NCBI GenBank assembly: GCA_028571685.1
Contig: CM053154.1
Span: forward strand, 5,617,501-5,681,500
Length of the DNA: 64,000 bases
Reading direction: 5' to 3'
Origin: Heterohyrax brucei
Lineage: Eukaryota; Chordata; Mammalia; Hyracoidea; Procaviidae
Below the pieces are notes generated by a model. It was given only the letters and a program-made list of their open reading frames with translations, made no database searches and was not told the DNA's origin. Made by a program: the position numbers and the translations under genes. This document shows positions 45,741 through 57,873 of this stretch, piece after piece. Every line of letters begins with the position of its first letter. Position 1 is the stretch's first letter.

Positions 45741-46245
45741 TAGTCTGTGGACATAGCATGACACCCCTGGGGTTTCCACGTACGCCTAGAGACCTTACGA
45801 TTCAGGTGGGTTAGCTGAGCGCAAAACAGATGCCACGAAAAAGGTGGGAGGCAGAAACTCACTCAGCTTCCATGGTTAGAAACAAAAGCTTGGGCTGTTA
45901 CCCACTCCTGCTTTTCTGCAACAGGGGCCACAGTTTTAGACAGACAGGGGCTCCAGGTCCTTTGGGCCACCAGGAACACTAATGCAGTCAGCAGTTGTTT
46001 AAATACAAAATGTTCCTCAAATTCTACGAGGTTGGTCACAAAAGCACACTCAAGAATAAAAAATGGGATCACCACAGGCTGGAATCAATGAGAAAATCAA
46101 CTAGGAACATTTCTCTAGGCAAAATGGAGGCTGACCACGGCCAAGGCCAGGGGAAGAATCCCAACATTAAAACAGAAATTGCAGAAAACCGTGCTGAGAT
46201 GGCCTGCGTTCATTTAAACGGCAAGGAGAGAAGGAGAAAGCGTAC

Positions 46246-46335
46246 CAGCAGCTCACTGAGCTGTTCGTAGTCGAACATCTCGTTCTCGTACTGTTCAGCG
46301 AGCTCCTTGCCCAGGGCGATGGCCTCTTCCCACAT
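46246..46335 (-). CDS. DOCK1: DOCK1 exon 3 of window: DHR-2 lobe A to B
   Basis: 90 bases, 30 codons in phase 0, from [20 protein letters not shown] to LSELL. This continues the helical part of DHR-2. The acceptor is a tandem CAG-CAG just before the ATG (Met) codon; the second CAG gives the junction GK-MWEE expected for DOCK1. Donor GTACGC. About human residues 1289-1318. Confidence 0.96.
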
Positions 46336-46824
46336 CTGCTGGGAGACAGAGAAAAGAGAAACCTGATCCGGAATCCTGCTGTCAGAGTCAGACAGCTCAC
46401 AACTTCATTCTTGATAATACAACGGAGAAAGGCTTTTGATGAACGGGGAGAACTCCGGGAGGCAGCTGGAAAGATACAAGTCTTTTCCGGAAGTGCATTC
46501 CCCTTAGGGCGGGACCGGGCAGCAGTCAGCGAACCAGGCAACCACCGGCTGGTCAACCACCCAGGCCTCTGTCCCAGGCTGTCACCCTGCTCTGGGCTCT
46601 ACTCTCCATCTGGTGCAGAAGAGTGTCGCTGCCCAAGGGAAGAGACCTCAGGGCACGGAGAGGCTGTGGGGGCCTTTGTGCAGAAACCAGGGACCTGAGT
46701 GTCTGCCTTCCTCAAGTGTCACGATTAATAAACAATATGTGGAAAACCATTAACTCCCAGACCAGAATAAATTCCCACCCCAAATTAAGGCTGGCGAGAA
46801 GCTCCCCTCAGGTGTGCTGTACCA

Positions 46825-46970
46825 AGCCAAAAAGCCAAACCCACTGTTGTTGAGACAATTCCGACTCAGAGAGACCTGCAGAGTTTCTAATGAGCACCTG
46901 GTGGATTTGAACTGCCAACCTTCTGGTGAGCAGCCATAGCACTTAATCACTACGTCACCAGGCTGCGCAG
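46825..46970 (-). mobile_element. AfroSINE
   Basis: Reads 'gccaaacccactgttgttga', 'gacaattccgactcagagag', 'gtggatttgaactgccaacc' and 'cactacgtcaccaggc'. It is a near-complete reverse-oriented copy about 490 bases upstream (in transcript sense) of exon 3. Confidence 0.8.
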
Positions 46971-47104
46971 GAGGATTGAAAAGTCCGCCATCATTTTTAA
47001 AGCAAGAATTCCTTACGGCCCTACTGGAAAATGGCTTTCTCAATCAGGCAACCGACAGACTAAAATGCTGATAATCTTCTGTCACGTGTGAATAACTTGT
47101 TCAT

Positions 47105-47480
47105 GTTCCCGTGGTTGCCTGTTGTTAGCTTATGCCAAGTCAGCCCCGGACTCTGGCGACCCCACGCCCAACAGAAGAAAATGCAGCTCGGTTCCGCGCT
47201 GCACCATGAACGGGAACAGACTGCTGTGGTCCCCAGGGCTTGCACTGGTGGATTTTTGGAAGGAGATCACCAGCGCATTCTTCCTAGTCTTAGTCTGGAT
47301 GCTCTGCTGAGTCCTGCTCAGCACCCCAGCGACACGCAAGCCTTGACTGACAGACGGGTCCCGGCTGTGTGTCAGGTGCACCGGCCCGGAATTGAACCCA
47401 GATCTCCTGGGTGGAATGAGAAAAGTGGACCACCGAACCTCCACGGGGTCCGGCTGGGCCATGCGCACCGCCCCACCTTC
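47105..47480 (-). mobile_element. Long AfroSINE-type element (diverged)
   Basis: Starts with an RTE/AfroSINE-like tail in reverse ('gttgttagcttatgccaagt'), followed by 'gaaggagatcaccagcgcat' and 'cttcctagtcttagtctgga', and ends 'aattgaacccagatctcctg'. This resembles the longer AfroSINE form seen at 7500 and 11652. Boundaries are approximate. Confidence 0.5.
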
Positions 47481-47814
47481 CAGTCCCGCTTCTCCTGGTC
47501 AGAATGGCCTCCCTGCCCAGCTCACTTACTGCCGAATCACCCAATAAACGGAAAGACGTCGTTTGACCTAAGTGCTCCAAAAATGCTCTTCCCATAGCTG
47601 CTACTTAAAGCTGCCACCTGTGAGCTTCCATTTACCATGGTGAACAGACTGGCGACACAACGTGTGTTACGAAAACATTCGTCACGTCAACAGTTCAGTG
47701 ATGTTCTTTGTTGTTTAACCACTACCTGTATCCATTTGCATATTGTTCCATCACCCTAACTGAAGCTCAGTGTCCCCTAAGCAGCGACTCATCACATCCC
47801 CTCCCTCCCATACA

Positions 47815-48062
47815 ACAGAACGAAACCGCCCAGTCCTGCGCCACGGCCATAATTGTTAGGCTGGCGCTCACGGTTGCAGCCCTGTGCCTATCCACCTTGC
47901 TGAGGGTCCTCCTCTTTTTTGCTGACCCTCTGCTTTACCGAGCGTGAAGTCCTTCTCCAAGGACTGATCCTTTCTCATAACTGGTCCTCCCTGATAACAT
48001 GCCCAAAGCATGTAAGACTTAGTCTTGCCATCCTTGCTTCTAAGGAGCATTCCAGTTGCCAC
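47815..48062 (-). mobile_element. RTE LINE 3' fragment
   Basis: The minus strand encodes a broken RTE C-terminus: MLLRSKDGKTKSYMLWACYQ, DQSLEKDFTLGKAEGQQKR and GGPSARW. It matches the copy at 425-838 (SLEKDILLGRVEVQRKRGRP). Inactive remnant. Confidence 0.75.
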
Positions 48063-48084
48063 TGCTAACCACAAACTAATGATG

Positions 48085-48245
48085 ATCTGTACACATTTGT
48101 CTCATCTTCTTTTTTAATCATATAACATTTGTCCTTCTGTAACTGACTTATTTCACTTAGCATGTTTTCAAGATTCATTCATGTTGTAACAAGTCTCAGG
48201 ACTTCATTTCTCTTCATGGCTGAGTAATACCCCACTGTAAGGATG
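48085..48245 (-). mobile_element. L1 3' end fragment
   Basis: Plus strand reads 'tgacttatttcacttagcat', 'caagattcattcatgttgta' and 'catggctgagtaatacccca'. This is the reverse complement of the well-known 3' portion of mammalian L1 ORF2/3' UTR ('ggaatattattcagccat...'). Confidence 0.7.
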
Positions 48246-48579
48246 GGCCCCATGAAGAGCTGTTCTGGCATACGAGTTCCCTTTTTGTACTTCAAAAGAT
48301 AAAACAAGCCCAGAGCAGAAAACAGAGCGGGGCAGGACCTGGAGCAGAGGATGGAGCTGAGAAGGCCTTCTGGCATTCCACAGAATCAGTCCAGATGCAC
48401 TGTCCAGGACCACCATCGGTCCCCCTCTGCTCAGCTGAAGGTTGTAAGGTCACCTTCTATCCTCTGATTATCTTAATCTCCTGCTCCGGACTCTTCTCCT
48501 GTCCCTTGCCCAAGCCTATGTTCATGTTGCTAAGAACCAGAGACATTTTCTCACTTTTAACGTTTCTTTAAGCTTCAAC

Positions 48580-48720
48580 AGAAGCCTCGGTGCCCCACTG
48601 ATTAACCAAAAGGTTGACAGTCTGAAGCCACCAGCTGCTCCTTGAAACCATAGGAGACTTTTCTACTCTGTCCTGTGGGGTTGCCGTGGGTCAAATCGAG
48701 TCAGGGGCAAGGAGCTCTAA
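48580..48720 (+). mobile_element. AfroSINE
   Basis: Contains 'gattaaccaaaaggttgaca', 'ccaccagctgctccttgaaa', 'ctctgtcctgtggggttgcc' and a diverged tail 'gtcaaatcgagtcagg'. Confidence 0.75.
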
Positions 48721-49799
48721 GCTCCAGTGATCATTTCTCTCTCAGCATATTTCCACTTCAAAGAAAACATCACCTTTGCTTGTAACTTTCTCAGTGAAAT
48801 TTTCTTTAGTTTTCTATAAGCGAATACCTAACTCTCTCAGCTCTCTGCAATGTCAGGGTTTTGAGTTCGTTACTGTGTAAAAGATTAATCTTTTTATCCA
48901 AAATGACAGATGAGATGCTTTGGATACATATCAAAAGTAATTGTTTATAGAAGAAATATAAGTCTTGAATAAATCTTATCTGACTCAGCCTAGGGTTACT
49001 TGGCTGCATTTTCCATTGGATTTTCTATAAATAAATGTCTCTCCTTCCCCCTGGCAAGTTTTAAAGGATTCTGTGTTGAGCTCCTCGTCTACTTTTAATT
49101 GGGTAGAGCTCTAAAAACAGTGTGGGTAATGCCTGCTTCCAACGTGGATCTCTTGGGAAGTATTTCAGTGCCAGAGATAAGACAGATCTAATAGGATCTA
49201 GATTGCAATCACCTCAGTGAAGGATTCACTTTAACCTATGCAGCTGAAACCCTGGGCTTGGTTCAGTTCTGACGCTTAGGAGGCTGACCACAGCCCCAAA
49301 TGAACTGCACCATATCAGCTGACAACTTTGTTTCCTGATCTGAAACCCTTAATCCACACTGTGGCATTCTTGAAACTGTTCGGAGCCCACTCTTGCCTCC
49401 ACTTCTCTTCTTCTCATCAGATGATATTAGCTGCGTTCTCTGGAGATGATAGCCTTCCTGCAGCCAGGGAAACCTTCAGGTCTCAGGAAGGTCCACTTCT
49501 TAAAGTTCCAACAACAGAAAACTTCCTTGTCTGATGGAACACCTTCCCTAGCTCTGAGACAGAAGAAGCGGGCTCAGAGAACAGCCCCGTGATGGATTCC
49601 TTGCAGACAGCTGCTGGGTGTACGACTGGCTGTCTCATAGGATGGCGACAATGACCTCCCAGGATAAGAGAGACACTGACAAAAGAAAAGGTGCCAACCA
49701 GGACGATGCCAACCAGGACGACTACCCCTTACCAATTGTGCGGGCTGGCAATGACTCACCCCAGCCTTGGTGCCTGGCTCTTGTCTAACTTGCCCACTG

Positions 49800-50085
49800 T
49801 CACTGTCAGGTGCCATCCAGTTGACTGTGACTCATAGCAGCCTGAGGTACAACAGGACTAGACGCCGCGAGGCGCTGCACCGCCCACACGACGGTTGCGA
49901 TGCTTGGAGCCCACCGCTGCGGTACTGTTACGATAATCCACCTCATGGAGGGCCGGCCTCTGTTCTGCTGATCCTCTAGGTCACCAAGGTCCTTCTCCAG
50001 TGCTTGGTCCTTGCTGAAAACGTTTCCAAAGCAGGTGAGTCAAAGTCTCGCCATCCTCGCTTCTGAGGAGATCCTGACTGTGTTT
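49800..50085 (-). mobile_element. RTE LINE 3' fragment (diverged)
   Basis: The reverse strand reads a decayed RTE C-terminal segment with the order SLEKD..., GRPS, RW. On plus this appears as 'ccttctccagtgcttggtcc' and 'gccatcctcgcttctgagga', the same order as the clear RTE copies at 425-838 and 47815-48062. Confidence 0.55.
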
Positions 50086-50718
50086 CCTCCGGACCAGGCC
50101 TGTCCACTCTTCTTGTGGTCTACAACGTATTTTGTACTCTTCTCCAACATCTCAGTTTGAATGTGTTGATCCTTTCAACTTCGTTTTCACTCAGTTTGCA
50201 CATTAGCTACGGATGTCTCGGAACACACCCCATGGGCTGCTTGAGTGCCAGTCATTCTTATAGACTTCATCCAGCTTTCCTGGCAGTTGCTAAGACAAGA
50301 GACGTGCTCAGTTACCTCCTGAACAGTCTCCACCACACAGGTCTTGGGCATGGAAACGGATTCCATTCCAATGGTGTGGCCCACGGGACAGGGCAGGCCC
50401 TCGGCTTCTCCTCCTTTATTTCGCCTTCTGCAAAGCTCCAGGGTTATTCTCTGCTTCCATCAACCTTCCTTGGTTGCCACTCCCTCTCTCACACCTTGTC
50501 CCTGTTCTTACGTTTCCCCTTAAGCATCGATACCCTGCAAGTGGCCTGACACCACGTACGTCCACCCCGGCTTATCCGCTCCGAAGGGGTGGGTTATCTC
50601 ACCGAGGTGCACAGCTGATGCCACAGGACGTCCCGCCCACTCGCCCCTCTGCAGGGCAGGAAGGTCTGGGGCTCCCTACAGAGTCCAGGGGCTTCCCACG
50701 TACGGACTGACACCACAT

Positions 50719-51165
50719 TCTTTTTTATTCTTTTAATTGTGCTTTAGCTGGAAGTTTACAGAGCAAATTAGTTTCTCATTAAACAATCCATATACATGCT
50801 GTTTTGTGACATGGGTTGCCAATGCTACCATGTGTCAACACTCTTCCTTTGTCAGCCTCAGACTCCCCGCTTCCATTTGTGTCCAGTGACCCTGTCTCTT
50901 CCTGCCTTCTCCTCTTTGCTTTCAGGCTGGTGTGCCCATTTCACTTCGTGTATATAGATGAACTACATGTGCCTATGCTTGTTTGACGGGCCTGTCCGAC
51001 CTTCGGCTGAAGAGTGAACTTCAGGCATTGACTTCATACTCAATTACAGGGGCATTTAGGGGTGTCCAGACTTTTGGGGGTTCTGCAGTGTCTGTCAGAC
51101 CAGTAAGTTGGTGCCCACACTTCTGAAGCTCAGAGCACCTGGCAGAGTTTAGCCACTTTGTCAAT
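50719..51165 (-). mobile_element. Unnamed A-tailed interspersed repeat, family B
   Basis: Reading the minus strand, the element ends in an A-rich tail (T-rich 'attcttttttattcttttaa' on plus at 50721). The block 'gagcaaattagtttctcatt', 'gttttgtgacatgggttgcc' and 'gtgtcaacactcttcctttg' is repeated in reverse at 8235-8515 and 18230-18370. It is therefore a dispersed family; I cannot name it with certainty. Confidence 0.65.
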
Positions 51166-51454
51166 AACTTTTAAATTCAATCTTTGATACATTTTTACAG
51201 GACAATCTTTAACCTCCAGGGGTCACAGTCTCAGAGAGAAACACAGGGCCACGCAGACAGATGGCCGAGGCCAAGTCTGCTGCACAGGACTCAGTGTGGT
51301 AGTGTTCAGCTCGGCTTGGCCAGGACAGGAGATGGACCCGGCACGACTAGAGTGTGGATGGGCTCAAAGTCAAGGGGTGAGATTCCAAGGAAGAGAGCAA
51401 CGCAGAGACGAGGGGAGCCCAGACACAGCCCCAAAAATGTCAGAAAGAGAAAGG

Positions 51455-51775
51455 CAAGGGGAGAAGAAGATGGAGAGGAGGGGACAGGTGTTTGTTTACA
51501 GGGCACTGGTAGTGAAGAGTGAAAGGGAGGAGCGTGCTGTCACACGGTGGGGAGAGCAGAGTTGTAGGGAGGCAGCACGCAAAATTGACCTGGACTGTAT
51601 ACCTCCACTTCACCATCAGCATCAGCATCATCAAAAAATCTTGCTTGCAAAAATAACAATAAAAAGGCGTAGGAAAAACTGGGAAAAAAAAGAACGGCAG
51701 AAAGGGGAAGGAAGAAGAGAAGGGGGAAGAAGAGGAGGAGAAAGAAGAAAAAGAAGACAAAAAGAAAATTTAGCT
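51455..51775. repeat. Purine-rich low-complexity block
   Basis: Two GA-rich stretches (about 51455-51535 and 51680-51775, with units such as 'gaagaagaggaggag') flank a less repetitive segment. This is GAA/GGA simple sequence without coding support. Confidence 0.7.
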
Positions 51776-53627
51776 TGTTCTTAAAGAACCAGTTTAAATA
51801 TGACTTCCTCTGTGAAGTCCTCCCAGTTCCCCCCCAGAAGAAGTAATCGCCTCTATACCTGTCAGACAGGTAGGCTCGCACACACCTAGGTGGCAGACCA
51901 GGCACTGGCTTGGTTACTAATCTGCTGATTTATCTGTGAGCCCTGGAGACAGACCTGGAGCAACTAGAGTCATGCCCTTGTCCTCCTCATCCCTGACTTC
52001 TTGGGCCCAAGATGGCACTTGGCACAGAGCACGCTTGCCAGCAGACATACACGTGAGTCCCCAACTTGGCGGGGGGATGGGGGGCGTGGTTGTCACCTTG
52101 ATTGTAAAGGCTGCTGTTCTCCTGTGCTTTGGCAAAAAAGGTCCCCTTAGGAGGCACACACCATAATTAACATGAGAGTTGCCAACATTCTGGCGAACTG
52201 ACCAGATTCTGGCAACTATGACTGTGTTCAACAATTTTAGAAAAGCCAAGAATAAACACAGGAAAGGACTGCAGATGCCTGTACCTGTAATTTCTCTTAA
52301 TAACAACTGTGGTTTTAAAGGGAAGCTCACAGGGTGAGAAAATGTCACCCCAAATACTTAGAAAAGAAATCCAAGCATTTGACCAAAAATGGAAACTTGG
52401 TCTCCAAACCTCTGTTCTTAGCCCACATGATGCTGCGAGACGTCTCTGTGTTGTTGTTGTTTTGACTTTGGTAGGAGGTGACGTGTGTCCTTTGTCAGCG
52501 GGTGGGTTATTTCTGGGGAAAAGAGAGCAGAGCTGCACTGGGCAACGGGGACAGAGCCTCCCCTGTCACTCTTGCTGGAAGCCAGGGACCATCCCTTCTG
52601 AGGCTGGGGGTTGTCCCTTCGACTCCACGGTGGCTCTGCACCAACAGAGGCTGACTCCCTCCCGGACTCCAACATCTTCACAGCAGCTGTCTGTTTTCAA
52701 CCCTCTCACTCTGCAGAGGAGCCTGGTAACTGCCCGTGAAGAGCTCGGATGAAGGGCTTTGCTGAAAATTACTAGGCCTCAACCCCACACAATGAGACAG
52801 ACAATTCTGAGCATCTTCAGGAAGGAGCACTCATCCGCCGTAAAAAACCCAACTGGCGCCTTTCTGGGGTCGGCTCTGCCGGGGGGTAAGAATGGAAGGT
52901 GCCAGGAGCAAGGACTAAGTATCAGCATGGGAAGCAAGCAACGCAAAAAGAAGGAAAAGGGAGACAGACGGCCATGACGGTTTACGTAGCGAAAGGAGAT
53001 TAAAGACCAGGAACCAAGCTGAAAGGCATTTCAAAGCTTTTTAAATAAACGGAAAGTAAAAATAGAAGAATAGCTCTGTGCAGAAGAAACGCGCAAAGAT
53101 AATGGCACAGTTCAAAAGCCAGAGAGTCCAACATAAAGAAGCGGAAAAGCCACCCAGCTCTGCCCATTTCCAAGCACAAAGGCAGAGACCTTTCAACATC
53201 CTCTGACCCCGGTCTCTCCCAACCCCCACCCCACCCCTGTTTGGTCTCCCTGCATGCCTCCCCTGAGGCCTGAGGTCGGGGACCCTGGGTGCTGAACACA
53301 GTCCCACGTCTCCCCAAGACTAGCCTGCCTTGGGACCCGCACAGTGCAGCCATCTGTAATGGTGATGGCAAGTGCCCACGAGGCCAGGCGGCAGTGCCCA
53401 GCAGTCTGCTCAAACAGTCGTCCAGCTGCTGTTACGAAGTGGTTCCATGTGATGAGATCAGGAGGCCTCAGTAAAGCAGAGGAACTTCTTTGACCTGAGC
53501 TCGCCCAATGAGCCGAGGCCGTAAGAGCAGGTGCAATCTGCCTCCAGACTACACATAGACATCCTGCCAGAAGCTTCTCCCTCTGTACTCCTCTATCACC
53601 CGATTTAAGGTTTGGAAACACACACAT

Positions 53628-54275
53628 ATGCCACTGTTGTTGAGTCAATTTTGCCATGGATTCAACTGTGTCCCCCCCAAAACACGTGTAGCAATCTGGT
53701 TGGGTCATGACTCTCAGTATTGTGTGGCTGTCCTTCATTCTGTGACTTTCCTGCGCTGTAAATCTTCCTCTCCACCTGTGGTTAATAGGCAGCATTATAT
53801 TAAATAGGATTAGGGTAAGATTCTAACACCCTTACTAAGGGAGTTTCCCGGAGGTGTGGCTTGCACCACCTTTTAGCCTTTCATCATTCAAGAGATAAAA
53901 CGGAAACAAGCAGAGAGCTGGAGACCTCACAGCATCAAGGATGCAGCACTGACAGCACAGTGCATCCTCTGGACCCGAGATGCTCTCAGACCAAAGAAAG
54001 ATGGATGCATCACGAGGGCCCACCTCCAGAACCAACAGTGCGTGTGTCCCTTGGAGCAGGCACCCTGACTTCGAGCTTCTAGCCCGCTAACATTCTTTCT
54101 TAAAGCCATCTGCTCATGGTATTTCAGTTAGAGCAGTACCAGAAGACCGAGACAAGAACTCTCTAGGACAGAGTAGCACTCCACAGGGTTTCCAAGGAGC
54201 GGCTAGCAGATTTGAACAGCTGACCGTTCGGTTAGCAGCTGAGTTCTTCACCATTGCACACTGGGGCACCTTTGG
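53628..54275 (-). mobile_element. AfroSINE split by an LTR insertion
   Basis: The 5' piece at 53628-53651 ('ccactgttgttgagtcaatt') and the 3' piece from about 54155 ('ctctaggacagagtagcact', then 'gaacagctgaccgttcggtt') together match one reverse-oriented AfroSINE. The sequence between them is an LTR-like element with TG...CA ends, so the SINE was present first. Confidence 0.65.
53652..54154 (+). mobile_element. MaLR-like solo LTR inserted in an AfroSINE
   Basis: Starts 'tgccatggattcaactgtgt' and ends 'gtaccagaagaccgagaca'. It shares 'cacgtgtagcaatctggttg' and 'gggtcatgactctcagtatt' with the copies at 44075 and 58827. No internal retroviral genes are present. Confidence 0.7.
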
Positions 54276-55695
54276 GGCACAAGCCTGCAGAAACACCCAG
54301 CCTGCTCCTGCCTATGGATTCTGGACTCACCAGCCTCTCCTGACAGCACAGGACAACTCCTTACGGAGAATCCCTGTTGCCATCAATGCAGATACACGAT
54401 GCTGTTAGCTGGTGTCGAGTGAACCCCTGGCTCCTGGGGACATCCAGTACAATGGCATAACACACTGTCCAGTCCCGCACCAGCCCCAAGCTTGGCCGAG
54501 GACCGGACCAACACAGATACTAGTTCTGCTTCTCCAGAGAAGCCTGAGCCACGGCAGAAATTTAAAACGCCGATTAGTCCTCGGGTCTCTAGCCGCAGAA
54601 GCGAGGTTTCCAAAGCCGTAAATCTTGCCAAATGCCACCCAGATGACTCCAGCAGCTTCTCTCACAGTAAGGAGACAGCGAGCCACCCCTTAACTACACA
54701 AGGCCATGGGTCACAGATGGCAGCCCATCAGTGGGCCTGGGCTGTCACAGGGCAGCCAGGCTGAAGCACTGTTTGGTTTCGGTTTTACAATCTGGTGGTC
54801 CCCTGCAGTCACCGATAAGTTCAGCTGTGCCAGGAAGCCCCGCGACACTAATGTATTTTTTAAATTATTTATTCAGCGGCCAAGCACGCATACCGCCAAC
54901 TCGCCGGGTTCTCCCTGCGCAGGGCAACGCCGACGACTCCACTCCTCCAGGTGTGGGGCTGTTCTGCCCCGCCTTTTCTGAGCGGTCCCTCTTGGATGCC
55001 ACTCCCTGCCCCCCAAGGTTCCCACTGCACTATTCGAGCTGTGGCTGCCAGTCAGGTCCCACGCAGATGGACTTTAGAAGAGCACGACGCTCAAAGCAGA
55101 CCTTCTTTATTAAGCTTAACTATTATTGGCTTTGAAGAACCAGAATTACAATGTTTTTTCCCTAAAATGAAGCAGGCATAAAGTCAAACCCTTGTGACGG
55201 AACACTCCACGTGCTTGGGGGAAGGGCTCAGACACGAGCTGGTGAGACAGATGCCATCAGTGGAAGGCATCTGTCACCGCCCGAGGCTCACTGTGCACCT
55301 GTCTGCCTGCTCTGTCCCTCAGGGGGCTGCTGCCGTCATCCGTCTGGGGACGGGAACGGTTCACAGGAGGCAGGAGTGTATCCTTGCAGGAATTTGCCTT
55401 CGTCTGACCTGCAACTGCTGTGGTGCGTGTAACATGGAAATCAAGTCAGCATAAGACTCACACAAGAGCCATGTGTGGTGTCCCACAGAGCAAGTGACCC
55501 TAAAGCCCGGCATGTGGGAGCAGTGACACGCCGTGCTCTGCCCGGGCCGGATGCGGGCAGTCACAGTACCACGCAGGCTCCTTAGCCCTCCTGGTGGCTC
55601 AGGGTCTGGGTTAGGACACAAGGCTGACCCAAATGAAACAAACAGGCCACATGTGAGGACCTAGGAGACACCGGGAGTGACCAGGGGTTCACGGG

Positions 55696-56100
55696 TTGAA
55701 TTGTACCCCTCTAAAAACGATGTGCTGAAGTCCTACCTCTCAGTAACAGCACATGTGACCTTGCTGGTAATAGGGGTATGAAGATCCTCGCCATTAACAG
55801 GTCACACTTGAGTACAGTGGGGCTCAGTAGCACCCGAGGGGTATCCTACAGATGAGAAGACACACGGAGACAGACACACGGAAGATGGCCACGTGCAGCA
55901 TGACCGAGGCAGAGACGGGAATGGTGTTTCTACAAGCCAAGGAGTGCCAGGTATCGCCAGGACCAGCAGAAGCTGGAAGACACAGAAGAGTCTTCCTGAC
56001 ACACTTCAAAGAGCGTGGTCCTGCCGCCTGGACTGCCAGCCTCGGGAACCCTGAGAGAACACACGTCCACGGTAAACAAACACTGGCCTCTAAATCACAG
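55696..56100 (+). mobile_element. MaLR/MLT-like LTR fragment
   Basis: Opens 'ttgaattgtacccctctaaa' and 'gctgaagtcctacctctcag', then has 'gaagacacacggagacagac', 'gaagatggccacgtg' and 'caagccaaggagtgccag'. This is the usual layout of mammalian MaLR LTRs. The ends are not sharp. It differs from the 58827 family. Confidence 0.6.
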
Positions 56101-57873
56101 AGCCGACCCTTGCTGCGCCAACACCCTAAGGAAACAAGGATGGGGGTCAAAGTGCAAGCGGCGGGCGGTGTTGGTAAGAAGAGGGCATCGGGGGGCTGGA
56201 GGACAGGCGACTGTGAGCTGAGCTGGAAGGAAGGAGGCAGGGGAGGGAACCCCAAAGGCCTCTGAGAAAGGCAGGAGGGGCTGGGGCATCCGGGAGCCAC
56301 AGGAGCAGAGTGGCCCAAACATCAGAGCTCAGGGGTGAGATGCCGTCAGAGAGGCCCCGGGGACGAGACCCTGGTCAGGGGGCAGTGGCACCAGGACGTC
56401 CTGGCAGTGACGAGCCGAGGCAGCAGCTGGCCACCAGCCCCTCAGAGGCCTGAATTTCTTCTGCAGCCTTGATGGCCTCTGGCTCAGGGGCTTCCAGGCC
56501 TTTCTAGCGTCCCTGCCTTGGCTTCTGCCTACCCCACAGCAGCAGCTTCCCCTTCCCTGGAATGCAGTCAAGCCCCGAAGCCATCTGGGGCCGGGACGCC
56601 TGAGTTCACTCCATTACGTTAGCAGTTTGTGGAGAACTAAGATTCCCCTGGTTGAGCAAATAAACACTTAGCAACCGGCCTTAATAGTGAAGGCGCCTCA
56701 TTTCCATGAGGACATCCATTCTCTGCCGCTGCAGCACTGGGTATCATCCACGGAACATTTCCAATCCTTATTTCCAGGGGCCTGAGGCCGGCCACAAAGT
56801 ACTGCGAGGAGCTGGGGTGTCATTTTCACAAGTCAGCGGCAGTGGGAATAGATAAAACTGCTACAGTCTCTCGCTCCACACATAAGGAGGCCCCAGGCTG
56901 GTGACCAGAGGGACTCTGCTGACAGGGACTGTGTCCTAGAGGGTCTGACTCTTGTCCCCAACCAAAGGAAGGAATGGTCACCTCTCCCACCTGTACTGAG
57001 TGCCATCACCAGAGTCTGCTGGCTCCCTCTTCTCAAAAGGAGCTTTGAGCCAGTGAAGTCCCAGTTGGAACCCCTCCTGAGGATCCGCATTTATAACCAG
57101 TTCCCAGGTGGTGCCGAGGCTGCTGGCTGGGGGGCAGTGCTGAGGACCACTAGCTGAGCAATGCTTCTCAAAATTTACTAGTCATAAAAATGACCTGGAG
57201 GCTCTTGTTAAAATGTAGATTCTGATTCAGTAGATCTGGAGGTGGAAACGTAAATTCTCAGCATGAACAGGTTCAAAGCTTTGTCTCACAGTGAAATACA
57301 GAGCAAGAGTTAAGAATCCTGAGGGAACCAGAGGCGGAGTTTCAGAGTTACCTAGGTGGCAGTTTTTAAGAACCTGCAGAGCGGAAGGAGCCCCTTTAGA
57401 AGGTACCCGCCCACCAGAGGGGCAGGCTGCTGGCAAGCTCCGGGGCTGGAGCACTAAAACGCTGTCAGCCCTCCTTCAAGCAGAAGCCAGATACACCTCT
57501 AAGTTTGCATGACCAATTAACCTAGGAGGTGGCAAGGGGGAGCCCCATCTGTCCCACGGTTCAGTTAAATTTGGGGGGGACAATGGAAGAATGTCAGCTG
57601 TCTAAAGAACTGTGGGCCCAGGTACACTTCCCAGCAAAGACCACAAGAATCTCGGTGCTTTTTCAGTTCCTGCTTTCACCAAAGGGTTGTTGATTTCTTT
57701 TTAAATACTTCTGCTTTTAAATGCGAGCTGGAAGACCATGCACCAAACACCGCGAAGCACGATCTGAACAAATCTGTGGTCCCCCAAACGTCAGGACACA
57801 CGCTCGCGCTCCCCCACCGCAGGGACACGCACAGACAGGGAAGTGGCGATGGCCGCATTGTGGCTGTTTTTAC

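Larger units (their letters stand above)
44846..46245. other. Intron between exons 3 and 4 (1.4 kb)
   Basis: Nearly half is AfroSINE: three copies at 45160-45330, 45435-45600 and 45618-45740. The remainder (44900-45160 and 45800-46240) shows no feature I can name. Confidence 0.7.
46336..57873. other. Intron between exons 2 and 3 (11.5 kb)
   Basis: The largest complete intron here. It holds AfroSINE-like copies (46825-46970, 47105-47480, 48580-48720), RTE LINE fragments (47815-48062, 49800-50085), an L1 3' end, an A-tailed repeat (50719-51165), a purine-rich block (51455-51775) and LTR-like elements (53652-54154 and about 55696-56100). Exons 2 and 3 join directly in frame, so no DOCK1 exon is missing. 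I see nothing coding in 48720-49800, 51800-53600 or 56100-57870. Confidence 0.7.

Noticed and set aside
53193-53795. Minus-strand frame of 200 codons
   Set aside because: Spans unique intron, the AfroSINE edge and an LTR; no homology or coding pattern recognised.
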